Notes: a model not told the origin generated them from the letters alone. DNA of 30,963 nucleotides from Negativicutes bacterium (GCA_031292015.1 JARLHY010000134.1:1-30963); one strand, 5' to 3'; positions 14,918 through 23,263 are shown, numbered from the stretch's first letter. Made by a program: numbers and translations.

Positions 14918-14940
14918 AAATAGCCACTGCGATGGCTATT
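14916..14940 (-). terminator. Rho-independent terminator of the Cys-rich gene
   Basis: On the minus strand AATAGCCA pairs with TGGCTATT (arms 14933-14940 and 14919-14926) and a run of five T follows. It lies 56 bases beyond the stop codon at 14996. Confidence 0.7.
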
Positions 14941-14995
14941 CCCGCGCTTGTCTTGACCGCCTCGGGCGGCCCCGGTGACGAACCGAGTCCTCGGC

Positions 14996-15277
14996 TTATC
15001 TGGGGCGACAACCCCGCGGACGGCAAGATCCCTGATTGGGAACACAGCCGGACTGGGTGGGATAACAATAGGCCTGAGTGGGAAAACAGGCATATTGGGA
15101 CGGAGGGCAACTGGGAAGACACGATGGCGTGCAGTTTGGAACACACGATGGCGTGCAGAACGGAACGCAGGCTGGGTTGCAGTTCGGGTCGCAGGTTTGC
15201 TGGCGCCCCTGCTCTGCATCGCTCCATATCATGAATTCGGGGTTTTCCCACCCACGCTTAGTCAGTTTCCGAGACAT
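14996..15277 (-). CDS. Small cysteine-rich protein with eight C-x-P-x repeats, candidate spore-coat or surface protein
   Basis: The 93-residue product starts at ATG 15277 with GGGAGGTAG five bases upstream. After a polar N-terminus (MSRKLTKRGWENPEF) come eight consecutive C-x-P-x units at about residues 29-60 (CDPN CNPA CVPF CTPS CVPN and so on), then a looser Cys/Tyr/Gln segment and the end GSCRPRGCRPR. I count 13 cysteines. There is no signal peptide or membrane helix. At DNA level part of the repeat is visible as two 21-base units near 15119-15160. No family is recognised; regular Cys-Pro repeats in a protein of this size suggest a disulfide- or metal-cross-linked structural protein, for example in the spore coat. 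It matches the Tyr/Pro-rich gene at 2631 in length and gene layout. Role is inferred. Confidence 0.75.
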   Translation of the reverse strand: MSRKLTKRGWENPEFMIWSDAEQGRQQTCDPNCNPACVPFCTPSCVPNCTPSCLPSCPPSQYACFPTQAYCYPTQSGCVPNQGSCRPRGCRPR

Positions 15278-15323
15278 TTTTCTACCTCCCTGCAATAAGT
15301 AATTGGGGGCACGCGCCTTAGTA

Positions 15324-15332
15324 CATAATATG
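15324..15332 (-). promoter_or_regulatory. Possible sporulation-type -10 element
   Basis: CATATTATG on the minus strand misses the sigma-K -10 consensus CATANNNTA only at the last base, and an AC dinucleotide lies 16 bases further upstream. It is 47 bases ahead of the Cys-rich gene. Weak evidence on its own. Confidence 0.25.
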
Positions 15333-15375
15333 CCAACGGTAATAATCAGTTACAATCATCCGCAAGCCGCTGCGA

Positions 15376-15401
15376 TAAAAAGCCCGGCGTAACGCCGGGC
15401 T
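15376..15401 (-). terminator. Rho-independent terminator of the deacetylase gene
   Basis: AGCCCGGCGT (15381-15390) pairs with ACGCCGGGCT (15392-15401). On the minus strand five T follow the stem. It lies about 120 bases beyond the stop of the polysaccharide deacetylase. Confidence 0.75.
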
Positions 15402-15523
15402 GAAAGAGGTAGATGAGGTAAGCTATGTCTCGACTCGCTTCCTCGTTATATATTATGTTGATTAGTTAAAGCATGTGCCCCGCCTTGTGCAATAGCCGCC
15501 TCCGGTCGTGACCCATCGCGTCA

Positions 15524-16159
15524 TCACAGTGTAAACGGCGTGGCCGCCGCCGCCTCGATTTCTCGCAGCACTCCTTTGGTATAACTGAATACCGGAATGC
15601 GTGGCAAAATGTAGAGCGCTGAATTCGGAGTACAAAGACCGACGTTCGTCGAAAACGCCAGCAGGTAGCCGCCATCCCGGACGCTCTGAACCGTCCGGAA
15701 ATCCAGATTCCCGCCCGGAAAAGCAAAAGCGGTGACCGGCCTTCCGAGCATCCCGGCCAGCACCTTCCTGGACTGGAAAACCTCGTCGCGTAGCGCCCCG
15801 TCGTCGAGAGTCGGGAGGAGCCGGTGAGTGATGGTATGTGATCCGAATTCCATTCCGGTTTTGGCCATGGTTGTCATCTGGTCAATGGACATATGGTCCG
15901 AATTGCCCGCCTCACCGACGGTGACGAAGAAAACTGCCGTCATCCCGTACCTGATCAGAATCGGAAACGCGGTGGTATATTGGTCGGCAAAACCGTCATC
16001 AAAGGTGATGACCAGCGCCTTCTCCAGCCGCTCGGGGGTTACGCTGTAAATCGACGCATCGTAGTCGACATGATGATAAAGCAGCACAGGCACCCCGGCC
16101 GACGCCTGCCCGACCGCCGCTGTCATGACCAAACATAACAGCAGACAAATAATACGCAT
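15524..16159 (-). CDS. Polysaccharide deacetylase (NodB domain), exported, internally shortened
   Basis: Starting at ATG 16159 (GGAGGGAGG upstream), the 211-residue protein has a signal peptide, MRIICLLLCLVMTAAVGQAS, and then the mature start GVPVLLYHHVDYD. The NodB catalytic motifs are present: VITFDDGFADQY with the two metal/base aspartates, SHTITH as the H-x3-H metal site, FAFPGGNLD and the final LPRIPVFSYTKG. Such enzymes remove acetyl groups from peptidoglycan or other N-acetylglucosamine polymers outside the cell. Oddly, SVTPERLEK runs straight into ALVITFDDG; homologues usually have about 35-40 residues here (the conserved L-x2-GY...ITLDEL segment). An in-frame deletion is likely, and activity is uncertain. 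A longer open frame to 16411 exists but lacks a ribosome site and would hide the signal peptide. Confidence 0.88.
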   Translation of the reverse strand: MRIICLLLCLVMTAAVGQASAGVPVLLYHHVDYDASIYSVTPERLEKALVITFDDGFADQYTTAFPILIRYGMTAVFFVTVGEAGNSDHMSIDQMTTMAKTGMEFGSHTITHRLLPTLDDGALRDEVFQSRKVLAGMLGRPVTAFAFPGGNLDFRTVQSVRDGGYLLAFSTNVGLCTPNSALYILPRIPVFSYTKGVLREIEAAAATPFTL

Positions 16160-16374
16160 TTCCTGCCTCCCTCCAGCTGTTGTTAGTATGGCAGGAGCAT
16201 TACTTGCCCCATCCGGCAGACTTGGTGGTATATTATCCCTAAACCGCCGCAGGCGAGGCTTCGCCGATTTTTCACCGCTGGAAATTCGCTTAAAATTTTC
16301 ATAGGATAGAGGATATTGGGATTTAACATAAAATAGTAGAATAAACACTGTAAAAATAAATAGCAGGAGGGACC

Positions 16375-17193
16375 ATGTTGGCCATACTTGATAGCCTTGT
16401 ACAAGTGGCACCGATATTCAAGGAACTGATGCCGTTCGACTGCTCGATGACCGTTTGCGATAAGGAAGGGACCGTGCTGAAGTTTTTGCCGCCAAAGACC
16501 TTTCAGCTCAACCTCCGGGAAGGTGAAAAAATCGCGGCCGGCGGGGCTATGGAAGAATGTCTCAAAACTCGCCAGCCGGTCATCCGGACACTACCCAAAA
16601 ACGTTTACGGTTTTGCTATCAAGGCGCTCAGCATCCCCGTTTTGGAGGCCGGAGAACTGGCAGGAATGATTGCAATCGGCATCAGTCTCGCCAGTCAGCA
16701 GGCCTTGCAGGAATCGACCCAATCCATCGCCGCCACCGCCGAGGAAATCACCGCAACCTCCCAGGAACTGGCATCATCTGCCGCCGCGCTCTCCCACCGC
16801 CTGGACAATCTCCTGACCGGCAGCCGTTCCGTGTTGACCGAAATTAATAAAACAGACGGGATTCTCCGGTTTGTCAGCGACGTAGCGGCCAACTCCAACC
16901 TGCTTGGCCTGAATGCGGCGATCGAGGCCGCGCGGGCAGGTGAACACGGCCGGGGCTTTTCGGTTGTTGCCGAAGAAATACGGAAAATGGCCCAAAACAG
17001 CGATACTGCCGTAAAAGACATAAAACAAATCCTCGGCAACATCCAGTCCGAAACCAGCGGCATGATGAATGTCATTCAGGAAGCCGCGAACCTTGGCGAA
17101 ACGCAGGCGGCCGCCAGCCAGCAAATCTCGTCCTCGCTGGGACAACTGACCACTTCCGTGACCGATATCGAAAAAATCGCTGAAATCCTGTAA
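16375..17193 (+). CDS. Soluble chemoreceptor (YfmS-like methyl-accepting protein)
   Basis: The 272-residue protein has no membrane helix and no HAMP domain. The N-terminal sensor of about 110 residues has [28 protein letters not shown], a PAS/Cache-like strand pattern shared with two paralogues in this window. The C-terminal half is an MCP signalling domain with the hairpin tip [32 protein letters not shown] (about 175-206). It should bind CheW and CheA in the cytoplasm and report an internal signal. AGGAGGG precedes the ATG. No CheR-binding pentapeptide is present at the C-terminus. It is divergent from the deacetylase and ends in a bidirectional terminator. It resembles Bacillus subtilis YfmS in size and plan; the ligand is unknown. 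Confidence 0.9.
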   Translation: MLAILDSLVQVAPIFKELMPFDCSMTVCDKEGTVLKFLPPKTFQLNLREGEKIAAGGAMEECLKTRQPVIRTLPKNVYGFAIKALSIPVLEAGELAGMIAIGISLASQQALQESTQSIAATAEEITATSQELASSAAALSHRLDNLLTGSRSVLTEINKTDGILRFVSDVAANSNLLGLNAAIEAARAGEHGRGFSVVAEEIRKMAQNSDTAVKDIKQILGNIQSETSGMMNVIQEAANLGETQAAASQQISSSLGQLTTSVTDIEKIAEIL

Positions 17194-17329
17194 GCCCTGC
17201 CAATACCATCAGCCGCGATATGCGGCCAAAGACCGGGATATGACCCTCGTTTGCGTTAGTAGACAAAGCATCCGTAACGGAGAAATTCCCCTTCTGCTTG
17301 CTTACTTAGCAACATTATCAAGACGTACC

Positions 17330-17369
17330 AAAACCCACTTCCTTACCTTACGGTTAGAAAGTGGGTTTT
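17330..17369. terminator. Bidirectional terminator
   Basis: AAAACCCACTT (17330-17340) pairs perfectly with AAGTGGGTTTT (17359-17369). It separates the soluble chemoreceptor gene from the convergent small membrane-protein gene ending at 17395. Confidence 0.8.
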
Positions 17370-17394
17370 GTCTGTATTGGGCGATACCAGCCTG

Positions 17395-17613
17395 CTAAGG
17401 GTAAAACACCCAGCCGGTCAAATAACCGAAACACACCGCGAAGGCCGCGGCAATCGCCAGCCTTTCCATCTTGCGCGCCTTATCCCACTCGCCTTTCAGT
17501 TTCTGCCCGAACGCTGCCAGCGACCCTACGGCGACGATAAGGAGCAGCAAAGTAAGCGCATAGCCGGGTCCCCCAGGCCAAAAGGTATCCCCCAGAACCC
17601 TCAGCACCGACAC
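17395..17613 (-). CDS. Small two-helix membrane protein, hypothetical
   Basis: Two clear hydrophobic segments, YALTLLLLIVAVGSLAAFG and LAIAAAFAVCFGYLTGWVF, are joined by a charged loop, QKLKGEWDKARKMER, and the protein ends WVFYP. I place the start at GTG 17613 (72 residues), since AAGGTGAGG lies just ahead; the open frame continues to ATG 17733, but that part reads as non-natural basic sequence without a ribosome site. GTG 17607 and 17622 are alternatives. The family is not recognised. It converges on the chemoreceptor gene. Confidence 0.55.
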   Translation of the reverse strand: MSVLRVLGDTFWPGGPGYALTLLLLIVAVGSLAAFGQKLKGEWDKARKMERLAIAAAFAVCFGYLTGWVFYP

Positions 17614-17791
17614 CGCCCTCACCTTCCCTATCCTTGGCGTTCTTTCAACTGATCGCCAGCCTCTCCTAAAGGCTATGCCAGGCTTGTCAGATTTATTCGA
17701 CCAACTCTTCGCCGGCCAATCATTTACAGGCATGAGCAGGCACCATTATGAAAATAATATGGGTGGATCAATTATCAAAGGAGGAGATTAG

Positions 17792-18112
17792 ATGCTTTTC
17801 AAGGCCAACAGCAATGAATACCTCGCCAATGGGGTGATTATCGACCCCATCCCGCCCCATGTCGGTGAATCGGTAAAGATCACCTATAACGGCCTGCTGC
17901 CAAAAAGCGGCGCAGGCGATGTATTCGCACACGTGGGTTACGGTTTCGAATGGCAGCATCCGCATGATGTTCTGATGACTCGCACCCCGGCCGGCTTTGA
18001 AGCAACCGTAAAAACCGCCAACCACGACACCCTGTGCCTTGCTTTCAAGGACGCGGCGAACAACTGGGATAACAACTCGGGCCTGAACTACAACTTCAAT
18101 ATCCACCAATAA
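17792..18112 (+). CDS. Starch-binding module protein (CBM25/CBM53-like), stand-alone
   Basis: The 106-residue protein follows an AAAGGAGGAG site. It consists of a single carbohydrate-binding module: IIDPIPPHVGESVKITYNGLL is the opening strand, GAGDVFAHVGYGFEW gives the second, and LAFKDAANNWDNNSGLNYNF is the CBM25/CBM53 signature in which WDNN-x2-YNF closes the beta sandwich. Such modules bind alpha-glucans. There is no signal peptide and no catalytic domain, so it probably acts inside the cell, perhaps on glycogen. Stand-alone copies occur in other anaerobic Bacillota. It is monocistronic with a strong terminator. Confidence 0.85.
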   Translation: MLFKANSNEYLANGVIIDPIPPHVGESVKITYNGLLPKSGAGDVFAHVGYGFEWQHPHDVLMTRTPAGFEATVKTANHDTLCLAFKDAANNWDNNSGLNYNFNIHQ

Positions 18113-18122
18113 AGGTCCACTG

Positions 18123-18159
18123 AAATGACCCGGAAGGCGAAAGCCCTTCCGGGTCATTT
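18123..18159 (+). terminator. Rho-independent terminator of the CBM gene
   Basis: A perfect 15-bp stem (18123-18137 with 18145-18159) begins AAATGACCCGG and ends in GTCATTTTC, 11 bases beyond the stop codon. Confidence 0.85.
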
Positions 18160-18214
18160 TCTGTCCTGCCGGCACGTTTTGGCTATCATTTATTGCCGCA
18201 TGACTCACTCTCGC

Positions 18215-18243
18215 TGGCAATCACTGCGATAATTTTATATAAT
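18215..18243 (+). promoter_or_regulatory. Probable sigma-A promoter of the AI-2E family gene, with structured leader
   Basis: TGGCAA (18215-18220) and TATAAT (18238-18243) are 17 bases apart. The expected transcript has a leader of about 90 bases that can fold: CCTGGGG (18289-18295) pairs with CCCCAGG (18304-18310) and CCGGC (18265-18269) with GCCGG (18315-18319). No known riboswitch class is matched. Confidence 0.5.
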
Positions 18244-18342
18244 CCTTGGTAAGAAGGATAATTTCCGGCATCTGCCGACAGCGGCGTCCCTGGGGGGCGA
18301 ACTCCCCAGGAAAAGCCGGCACAAGAATGATGAGGTGCTTTG

Positions 18343-19341
18343 ATGTTCAAATGGAACTGGACCTATGGATACCTGTCGGCGTTGGGCCTTTCCATCGCGC
18401 TGGCTTTCTGGCTGGCCACCAAGCTGGCTATCGTGCTTTTTATCGCGCTCCTGCTGACCCTGCTGCTCCGGCCGCTGGCAGAAAGGCTCCAGCGGCGTAT
18501 CGGCCCAGGCCTGTCCTCTCTTTTGGCGCTCACCCTGCTATTGGTGGTTCTGTTGCTATTTTTCGGCTGGGTGGTTCGGTCCATTCTGCCAAGCTTTGCC
18601 CTGTTTGCCGCCAAGTTGCCTCACTATATCAATCAGGCCAGCTTGAATACTGTGCTGGAGCGCCTGAACCTGCCCCCTGAATTCAATGAATATGTGACCC
18701 GAGCAATCAACGAAGCCGCCGGCTTCGTGCTGGAAGGACTAAAGGGCGCTGTCTATCCGCTGTTTCAGGCCTTGTCCGGCGCTGTTGAGCTGATTGCCGT
18801 TCCCTTTCTTGTCTTTTATTTTCTCAAAGATGGCGCAAAACTGGGCTGCGCCTTATTTGCTCTGGCCCCGGAACGCGAACAGACCAAGCTCTATAAAATT
18901 GCCAGCGAAGTTGTTATCGTACTGAGCCGCTATATAAGAGGTCAGCTTTCGGTTTGCCTGTTTTCAGGGCTGGCCGGTCTTCTCTTTTTCTTTGCCTTAG
19001 GGCTTCCGTTCCCTGTCGTCTTCGCGGCCCTCGGAGCCTTCGCCGAGTTTATTCCGGTCGTCGGTCCCGTGATCGTTGCCGCGCTGGCTACCAGCCTCGG
19101 GCTGGTCCAGTCTACGGCGATTGCTGTAAAAATTGTCGTTTTCTACACCGCGATGCTCAAAATCAATCACAACATCGTTTCGCCAAAACTGATCGGGCGG
19201 GCGGTTAACCTGCATCCTGTCGTCATTATGATCGGCATCCTGTTTTTCGGCCACATGTTCGGCGTACTGGGCATGATCATGGCGGTTCCGACCCTGGCTG
19301 TTATCAGAGTCGTAACTGTGGAAGCCCGCTCCCTCGCCTGA
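18343..19341 (+). CDS. AI-2E family transporter (PerM/YdiK type)
   Basis: The 332-residue membrane protein has the family plan: two early helices (about 10-40), a helix near 65-85, an amphipathic middle domain (about 90-150), then further helices up to the end. Signatures include FLVFYFLKDG, YIRGQLSVCLFSGLAGLLFF, ALGAFAEFIPVVGPVIVAA, with the highly conserved E-FIP-x-VGP, and MLKINHNIVSPKLIGRAVNLHPVVIM, with the conserved SPK/HP motif. Members export small molecules, and some act as sodium/proton antiporters; the substrate here is unknown. I start at ATG 18343, with GAGGTG upstream, rather than the adjacent TTG 18340. The gene has its own promoter. Confidence 0.92.
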   Translation: MFKWNWTYGYLSALGLSIALAFWLATKLAIVLFIALLLTLLLRPLAERLQRRIGPGLSSLLALTLLLVVLLLFFGWVVRSILPSFALFAAKLPHYINQASLNTVLERLNLPPEFNEYVTRAINEAAGFVLEGLKGAVYPLFQALSGAVELIAVPFLVFYFLKDGAKLGCALFALAPEREQTKLYKIASEVVIVLSRYIRGQLSVCLFSGLAGLLFFFALGLPFPVVFAALGAFAEFIPVVGPVIVAALATSLGLVQSTAIAVKIVVFYTAMLKINHNIVSPKLIGRAVNLHPVVIMIGILFFGHMFGVLGMIMAVPTLAVIRVVTVEARSLA

Positions 19342-19398
19342 CAGTCGCCGGCTAATCCAAGGACTCATCCGGCAATACCCGCTCAACGGTTGGCGATA

Positions 19399-19605
19399 CT
19401 AATAAAACTCCCACTGGATCTCAGCAAACCCGATCTCTTCCACTGGCTCCCCCTGCCAGAAGTATCTGTGGATCCCGTTGTCGTTCATGATGAAGTAACG
19501 GGCTTTCCCCTTATCGACAAGACTGAGACAGCTGATCATACTGATGTCTGCGCTTTTCTTCACCTTGACAACCAGGGGAAATCCTTCAATTCTCGGCACT
19601 GTCAT
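19399..19605 (-). CDS. Small hypothetical protein, 68 residues
   Basis: The gene starts at ATG 19605 with AGGAGG seven bases upstream. The product begins MTVPRIEGFPLVVKVKKSAD, has SLVDKGKARYFIMNDNGIHRYFW in the middle and ends EEIGFAEIQWEFY. It is soluble and appears to be all-beta. I do not recognise a family. The very good ribosome site and natural composition make it a likely real gene. It converges on the AI-2E family gene 58 bases away with no clear terminator between them. Confidence 0.65.
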   Translation of the reverse strand: MTVPRIEGFPLVVKVKKSADISMISCLSLVDKGKARYFIMNDNGIHRYFWQGEPVEEIGFAEIQWEFY

Positions 19606-19789
19606 GCTGTTCCCTCCTGAGAGCCAAATTCCCTGTAGCTAGTTTGTGCCGATAAGGCTTTGCATAACCGGCCGGCGAAGGTTTGAACACTGCCACGCCT
19701 GCCGGTGTGTTACTGCAGTCCCTGGGGATTCGCCGCCCTGGCGAATAATTGTTCATGCTATTCACACACTACTAAAGGAGGTGAATAGC

Positions 19790-19945
19790 GTGAGAGAAAA
19801 AGAGAGCAAAAAGGACATCCCGCTGCTGAATACCACCATCTCGGAAATGCCTGTCAACGACCTGCCGATCGATGCTCTGACCAAAGGCACCCGGGCTCAT
19901 CTTTCAAGCCATAGCCAAACGCGCTCCGGACGAAAAAGCAAGTAA
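19790..19945 (+). CDS. Small hydrophilic protein, 51 residues
   Basis: GTG at 19790 follows AAAGGAGGTG at ideal distance. The product continues REKESKKDIPLLNTTISEMP and ends SSHSQTRSGRKSK. It is polar, with charged and basic ends and no membrane segment, and probably disordered. A longer frame to 19646 lacks a ribosome site. The leader contains an ATTCGCC/GGCGAAT hairpin at 19728-19746. No family is recognised. A good terminator follows at 20016. Confidence 0.6.
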   Translation: MREKESKKDIPLLNTTISEMPVNDLPIDALTKGTRAHLSSHSQTRSGRKSK

Positions 19946-20015
19946 TTGAAAAGCCCCCGTCGTCAAAAAAATATCGGCAAAGCAGCCGCGGGGCCGCTTT
20001 GCCGAAACTCGCCAG

Positions 20016-20037
20016 ACGCCGTACTTACGGCGTTTTT
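20016..20037 (+). terminator. Rho-independent terminator of the 51-residue gene
   Basis: ACGCCGT (20016-20022) pairs with ACGGCGT (20027-20033) and is followed by a T-tract. A second, larger hairpin, CGGCAAAGC (19975-19983) with GCTTTGCCG (19996-20004), lies just upstream without a T-tract. Confidence 0.75.
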
Positions 20038-20078
20038 CTTATGAGGCCAGACCTGAATGATGTTATCAACAGTCTGCG

Positions 20079-20897
20079 TTATTTCTTGCCTGCCGCCATC
20101 TGAGCAAGCTGCTCAGACATCCGCTGCAAAGCCGCACTGTGCTCTGTGAGCTTTTCGATAGTGCCGGCCTGATGTTCCGCCACTGTTTCGATCTGTGATA
20201 TTTCCGCCGAAATCTTTTGAATCGATATCTTGACTTCATTCAGGACGTTCGTGATCTGCCCGGCCGATTCGCCGCTGTTGATCGCCAGTTTTCGAACTTC
20301 CTCGGCAACAACCCCGAAGCCCCGGCCGAGTTCCCCGACCCGGGCAGCCTCGATCGCCGCATTCAGGCCAAGCAGGTTGGTCCGGCTGGCGACATCTTTG
20401 ATAAAGCTGACAACCGTATCGGTCTCAGCGACCTGACTGGTAGCCTTGTGCGACATCGTGTTCAGGCTGCGGCCGCTGGCAGCCAGTTCTTCGGCCTGAG
20501 CCAAAATGGCCTGGATGGACGACGACAGAGCAGCGGCGGCTTCCGACAGCTTGTCGGCGGCCGAAGCCAGCGTATGCTTGTCCTCCAGTGACTCATGAAT
20601 CGCCACCGCCCCGACAACCTCGCCTGCTTCGATAATCGGCATGCTGATGGCGATGTATGGGATTCCGTACAGTTCTTTGCCGACTTCGACCACCACGCGT
20701 TCTTTGTCATGGACGGCCTTATAGATTCCCGAGCCGGGTTTCAGCTTATCCCCCAGGCTCACCGCCCCGGCCAGCTCGGAAATAGGATTCAAAGTCACCA
20801 ATTTCTCCTTGTCGCTGACCACCATGCCTACTTTTCCGTTAACCAACTGGGGAATGAATTGCGCGACTTGCATAAAACTCTTTAACAATTCCGACAC
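20079..20897 (-). CDS. Soluble chemoreceptor (YfmS-like methyl-accepting protein)
   Basis: The 272-residue protein starts with GTG at 20897 behind AGAGGGG. There is no membrane helix. The N-terminal sensor (about 1-110) contains [20 protein letters not shown] and [29 protein letters not shown], clearly homologous to the sensors of the genes at 16375 and 29438. The MCP domain has the tip [33 protein letters not shown] (about 172-204), with Val in place of the usual Ala in AARAG. The end is [12 protein letters not shown], without a CheR pentapeptide. It would couple an intracellular signal to CheA/CheW and lies downstream of cheW on the same strand, but about 210 bases away and with its own promoter. 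Confidence 0.9.
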   Translation of the reverse strand: MSELLKSFMQVAQFIPQLVNGKVGMVVSDKEKLVTLNPISELAGAVSLGDKLKPGSGIYKAVHDKERVVVEVGKELYGIPYIAISMPIIEAGEVVGAVAIHESLEDKHTLASAADKLSEAAAALSSSIQAILAQAEELAASGRSLNTMSHKATSQVAETDTVVSFIKDVASRTNLLGLNAAIEAARVGELGRGFGVVAEEVRKLAINSGESAGQITNVLNEVKISIQKISAEISQIETVAEHQAGTIEKLTEHSAALQRMSEQLAQMAAGKK

Positions 20898-20933
20898 AGC
20901 CAGCCCCTCTTTCCCAAGCAGTTCTCACTTTCT

Positions 20934-20963
20934 AGTATAGCCTGTCTCAGGAAGATTGGGCAA
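20934..20963 (-). promoter_or_regulatory. Possible sigma-A promoter of the soluble chemoreceptor gene
   Basis: On the minus strand TTGCCC (20963-20958) and TATACT (20939-20934) are separated by 18 bases, giving a leader of roughly 30 bases before the GTG start at 20897. Confidence 0.45.
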
Positions 20964-21013
20964 CAAAAACTGTAAATTAACCCATTAAATGTAGCTTTTC
21001 CCTCTCCCCCGCT

Positions 21014-21062
21014 AAAAGAAAAAGCCTGCCGGGCCCTCCTTTGTTTCCTGCCGCATAGGCTT
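21014..21062 (-). terminator. Probable terminator of the MCP-cheW operon
   Basis: On the minus strand AAGCCT (21062-21057) pairs with AGGCTT (21027-21022) around a long GC-rich loop, followed by TTTTTCTTTT. It lies 50 bases beyond the cheW stop codon. Confidence 0.5.
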
Positions 21063-21111
21063 GATGGCTTTTATTCGCCGTTCTTCGGAATAAGTCCTTT
21101 CTCTTTGTTCG

Positions 21112-21552
21112 TTACCCTGCGTTTTTAAGTTGTTGCATCTCGTCCTGGCTGAACAGCATATTTACATCCAGCAAGATAATCAGCCTGCTTCCTGCTTTAC
21201 CGATCCCCCGGATGTATCCGCCTCCGGTTGCCGCGGGCGACGGCTCGATGGCGCTGTCTGCAAGATGGATCACCTCGGTCACTTCATCCACCACGATTCC
21301 TATTTCCCGCTCCGCGGTCTCAATGATCAGCGCCCGTTTCTCGCCGGTTGTCGATGTTGCCAGGTCCAGCCGCATTGCCAGGTCAATCACCGGGATAATC
21401 TTGCCGCGCAAGCTGATGATACCCTCTATGTATGCCGGCATGTTCGGAAGCTTTGTAACCCCTTTGTACTGGATGATCTCCTTGACCTGAGTGATTGATA
21501 TTGCATATTCCTCATTACCGAGTCGAAACAGGACTAATTGTTCTTCAGCCAA
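21112..21552 (-). CDS. cheW: Chemotaxis coupling protein CheW
   Basis: The 146-residue protein starts at TTG 21552, eight bases behind AAAAGGAGG; the open frame continues upstream into the preceding MCP gene, but those codons are its shadow. The CheW fold is complete: EEQLVLFRLGNEEYAISI, VKEIIQYKGVTKLPNMPAYIEGIISLRG, IIPVIDLAMRL, and GIVVDEVTEVIHLADSAIEP near the end. CheW links chemoreceptors to the CheA kinase in polar arrays. It begins 20 bases after the stop of the 4-helix-bundle MCP and is the third gene of the riboswitch-led operon. No CheA is present here, so it must work with a kinase encoded elsewhere. Confidence 0.95.
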   Translation of the reverse strand: MAEEQLVLFRLGNEEYAISITQVKEIIQYKGVTKLPNMPAYIEGIISLRGKIIPVIDLAMRLDLATSTTGEKRALIIETAEREIGIVVDEVTEVIHLADSAIEPSPAATGGGYIRGIGKAGSRLIILLDVNMLFSQDEMQQLKNAG

Positions 21553-21571
21553 CTTTTCCGCCTCCTTTTCA

Positions 21572-23263
21572 TCATACTCGAAATCTGGACACTGCAGCCT
21601 GGAGCTCTTGAGACAGCTTGGCCAGCGCCTCGCTGGATGTGGCGATTTCCTCCATGGAAGCCAGTTGTTCTTCCGTGGCTGCCGAGACACTCTGGGCCTC
21701 TCCTGCTGATTTCTTGCTAAGCTGATCGATCTTCTTGACTGATCCGACAATCTGCTGACTGCCGGCAGCCGTCTGCTGGATGGCCGCCGATATGTCCCCT
21801 ACCTGTTCCGATACCTGATTCACCAAAGCGGCAATTTCCCGAAACGCAGCCCCGGCCGCGTTGACCACTTCGGCCCCTGTCTTGACCTCCCGGGTGCCGT
21901 CGTTCATGGCCACCACAGCCTTGTCCGTATCTCCCTGGATCTCCCCGATCAGTTCGGCAATCTTTTTCGCCGCATCCTGAGACTGTTCGGCAAGTTTCCT
22001 CACTTCTTCGGCCACCACCGCGAAGCCCCGGCCTTGCTCGCCAGCCCGCGCCGCCTCGATGGCGGCGTTCAGGGCCAGCAGATTTGTCTGGCCGGCGATC
22101 CCTGAGATCGTATCGACAATCTGACCAATTTCCTTCGATCTATCCCCCAGCTTGGCCACCACCGCCGCCGAATCGTTGACGGTACTTTCTATTTGAGCCA
22201 TCTGGCTGACCGCTTTTTCCACCGCCTTACCGCCGCTGGTGGCTGTGTCGGCCGCCTGAGCGGACTGGGCGGCCACCTGGTTTGCGCTTGCGGCCATCTG
22301 CTGTACACCGGCCGACATCTGTTCCACTACCGCCGAGGTCTCGTTGGCTGCGTCCAGTTGTTCATTCGCCCCTGCGGCCACATCGGTGATGGATATGGTA
22401 ATCTGGTTGGCGGCCTGCGCCGATTGCTCGGAGCTGGCAGTAAGCTGCTGGCTGGCGGCAGCCACCTGCTCGGCGTTGATGGTGATGTGTCGTATCAGGC
22501 CCTTAAGCTGCCCGGTCATGGTATTGAAAGCCGTAGCCAGTTGACCGATTTCATCCCGGCTGTCCACCTGAACTTGTTCCGTTAAGTCGCCGCTGGCCAC
22601 TTTTTCGGCCACCGCGGCCAGCCGGTTGACCGGACGGGAAATACTGCGGGCGGCAAACACAGCGATGACGATGCTGAGAAAGGCGGCGAACACAGCGGCG
22701 ACAATGGCCGCAGTTCTTGCCGAAGCGGCGTACTCCACCGCCTGGCTCAACGCATCGGTGCTTCTCTTGTTCATATATTCCTGGTACTCATTCATTTTCT
22801 GATCCAGAGCCTTGTAGGCCGGCTGCATTTCGCCCAGCAGAACTCGGCGTGCCTCTTCGCGCTGTCCGGCCGCCATCAGCGGCGCGAATTTTTTCTCAAC
22901 CAGTTCGGAGAATGTGTCATCCAGCGCTTTGACCTCGGTAACCAAAGTCTTGCCTTTTCCGGTAAGAGCGGCCCCGATCAGTTCCTGTTCAATCCTGCTA
23001 TTTTCGTCTGTTGCCTTCTTATAGTCGTCAAATCTCGCTTTATCCCCGGTTATAAAATACTCCCTTAGATAGGCCACCTTATCGGATGCGTTGCTATTGA
23101 TCTGAGACACCTTGATCAGCCGGGGCAGGAACTGCTTATTTACATCCTCCGCCAGAACCGATACCTCGGATACCTTCCATATGGTGTAGACAAAGCCCCC
23201 CAAAGTCACCAGAACGACGAGTAAAAAGTAAGCCAGCATTTTTGTCATCAAATTCATCTTCAT
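21572..23263 (-). CDS. Methyl-accepting chemotaxis protein with 4-helix-bundle sensor
   Basis: The 563-residue receptor has an N-terminal membrane helix ([21 protein letters not shown], about 9-29), then an external four-helix-bundle domain of about 150 residues ([20 protein letters not shown], then [10 protein letters not shown]). The second helix ([19 protein letters not shown], about 184-202) is followed by a HAMP domain ([23 protein letters not shown] to about 255). The MCP signalling domain has the tip [36 protein letters not shown] and ends AAVSRFRV without a CheR-binding pentapeptide. The ligand cannot be deduced. Its cytoplasmic half is nearly the same as that of the neighbouring MCP (23423), so the pair probably arose by duplication with a swapped sensor. 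cheW follows after 20 bases. Confidence 0.95.
   Translation of the reverse strand: MKMNLMTKMLAYFLLVVLVTLGGFVYTIWKVSEVSVLAEDVNKQFLPRLIKVSQINSNASDKVAYLREYFITGDKARFDDYKKATDENSRIEQELIGAALTGKGKTLVTEVKALDDTFSELVEKKFAPLMAAGQREEARRVLLGEMQPAYKALDQKMNEYQEYMNKRSTDALSQAVEYAASARTAAIVAAVFAAFLSIVIAVFAARSISRPVNRLAAVAEKVASGDLTEQVQVDSRDEIGQLATAFNTMTGQLKGLIRHITINAEQVAAASQQLTASSEQSAQAANQITISITDVAAGANEQLDAANETSAVVEQMSAGVQQMAASANQVAAQSAQAADTATSGGKAVEKAVSQMAQIESTVNDSAAVVAKLGDRSKEIGQIVDTISGIAGQTNLLALNAAIEAARAGEQGRGFAVVAEEVRKLAEQSQDAAKKIAELIGEIQGDTDKAVVAMNDGTREVKTGAEVVNAAGAAFREIAALVNQVSEQVGDISAAIQQTAAGSQQIVGSVKKIDQLSKKSAGEAQSVSAATEEQLASMEEIATSSEALAKLSQELQAAVSRFRV

Noticed and set aside
19648..19655. GCCGATAA, identical to the sigma-D -10 box, upstream of the 51-residue gene
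   Set aside because: No TAAA -35 box at 14-16 bases upstream; probably chance.
19606..19720. TGCAAAGCC with a preceding CAAACC, recalling a c-di-GMP riboswitch core, ahead of the 68-residue gene (minus strand)
   Set aside because: The GNRA tetraloop hairpin, the GACGC context and the downstream CTATGA-xx-GCC receptor strand are absent, so I could not support a riboswitch.
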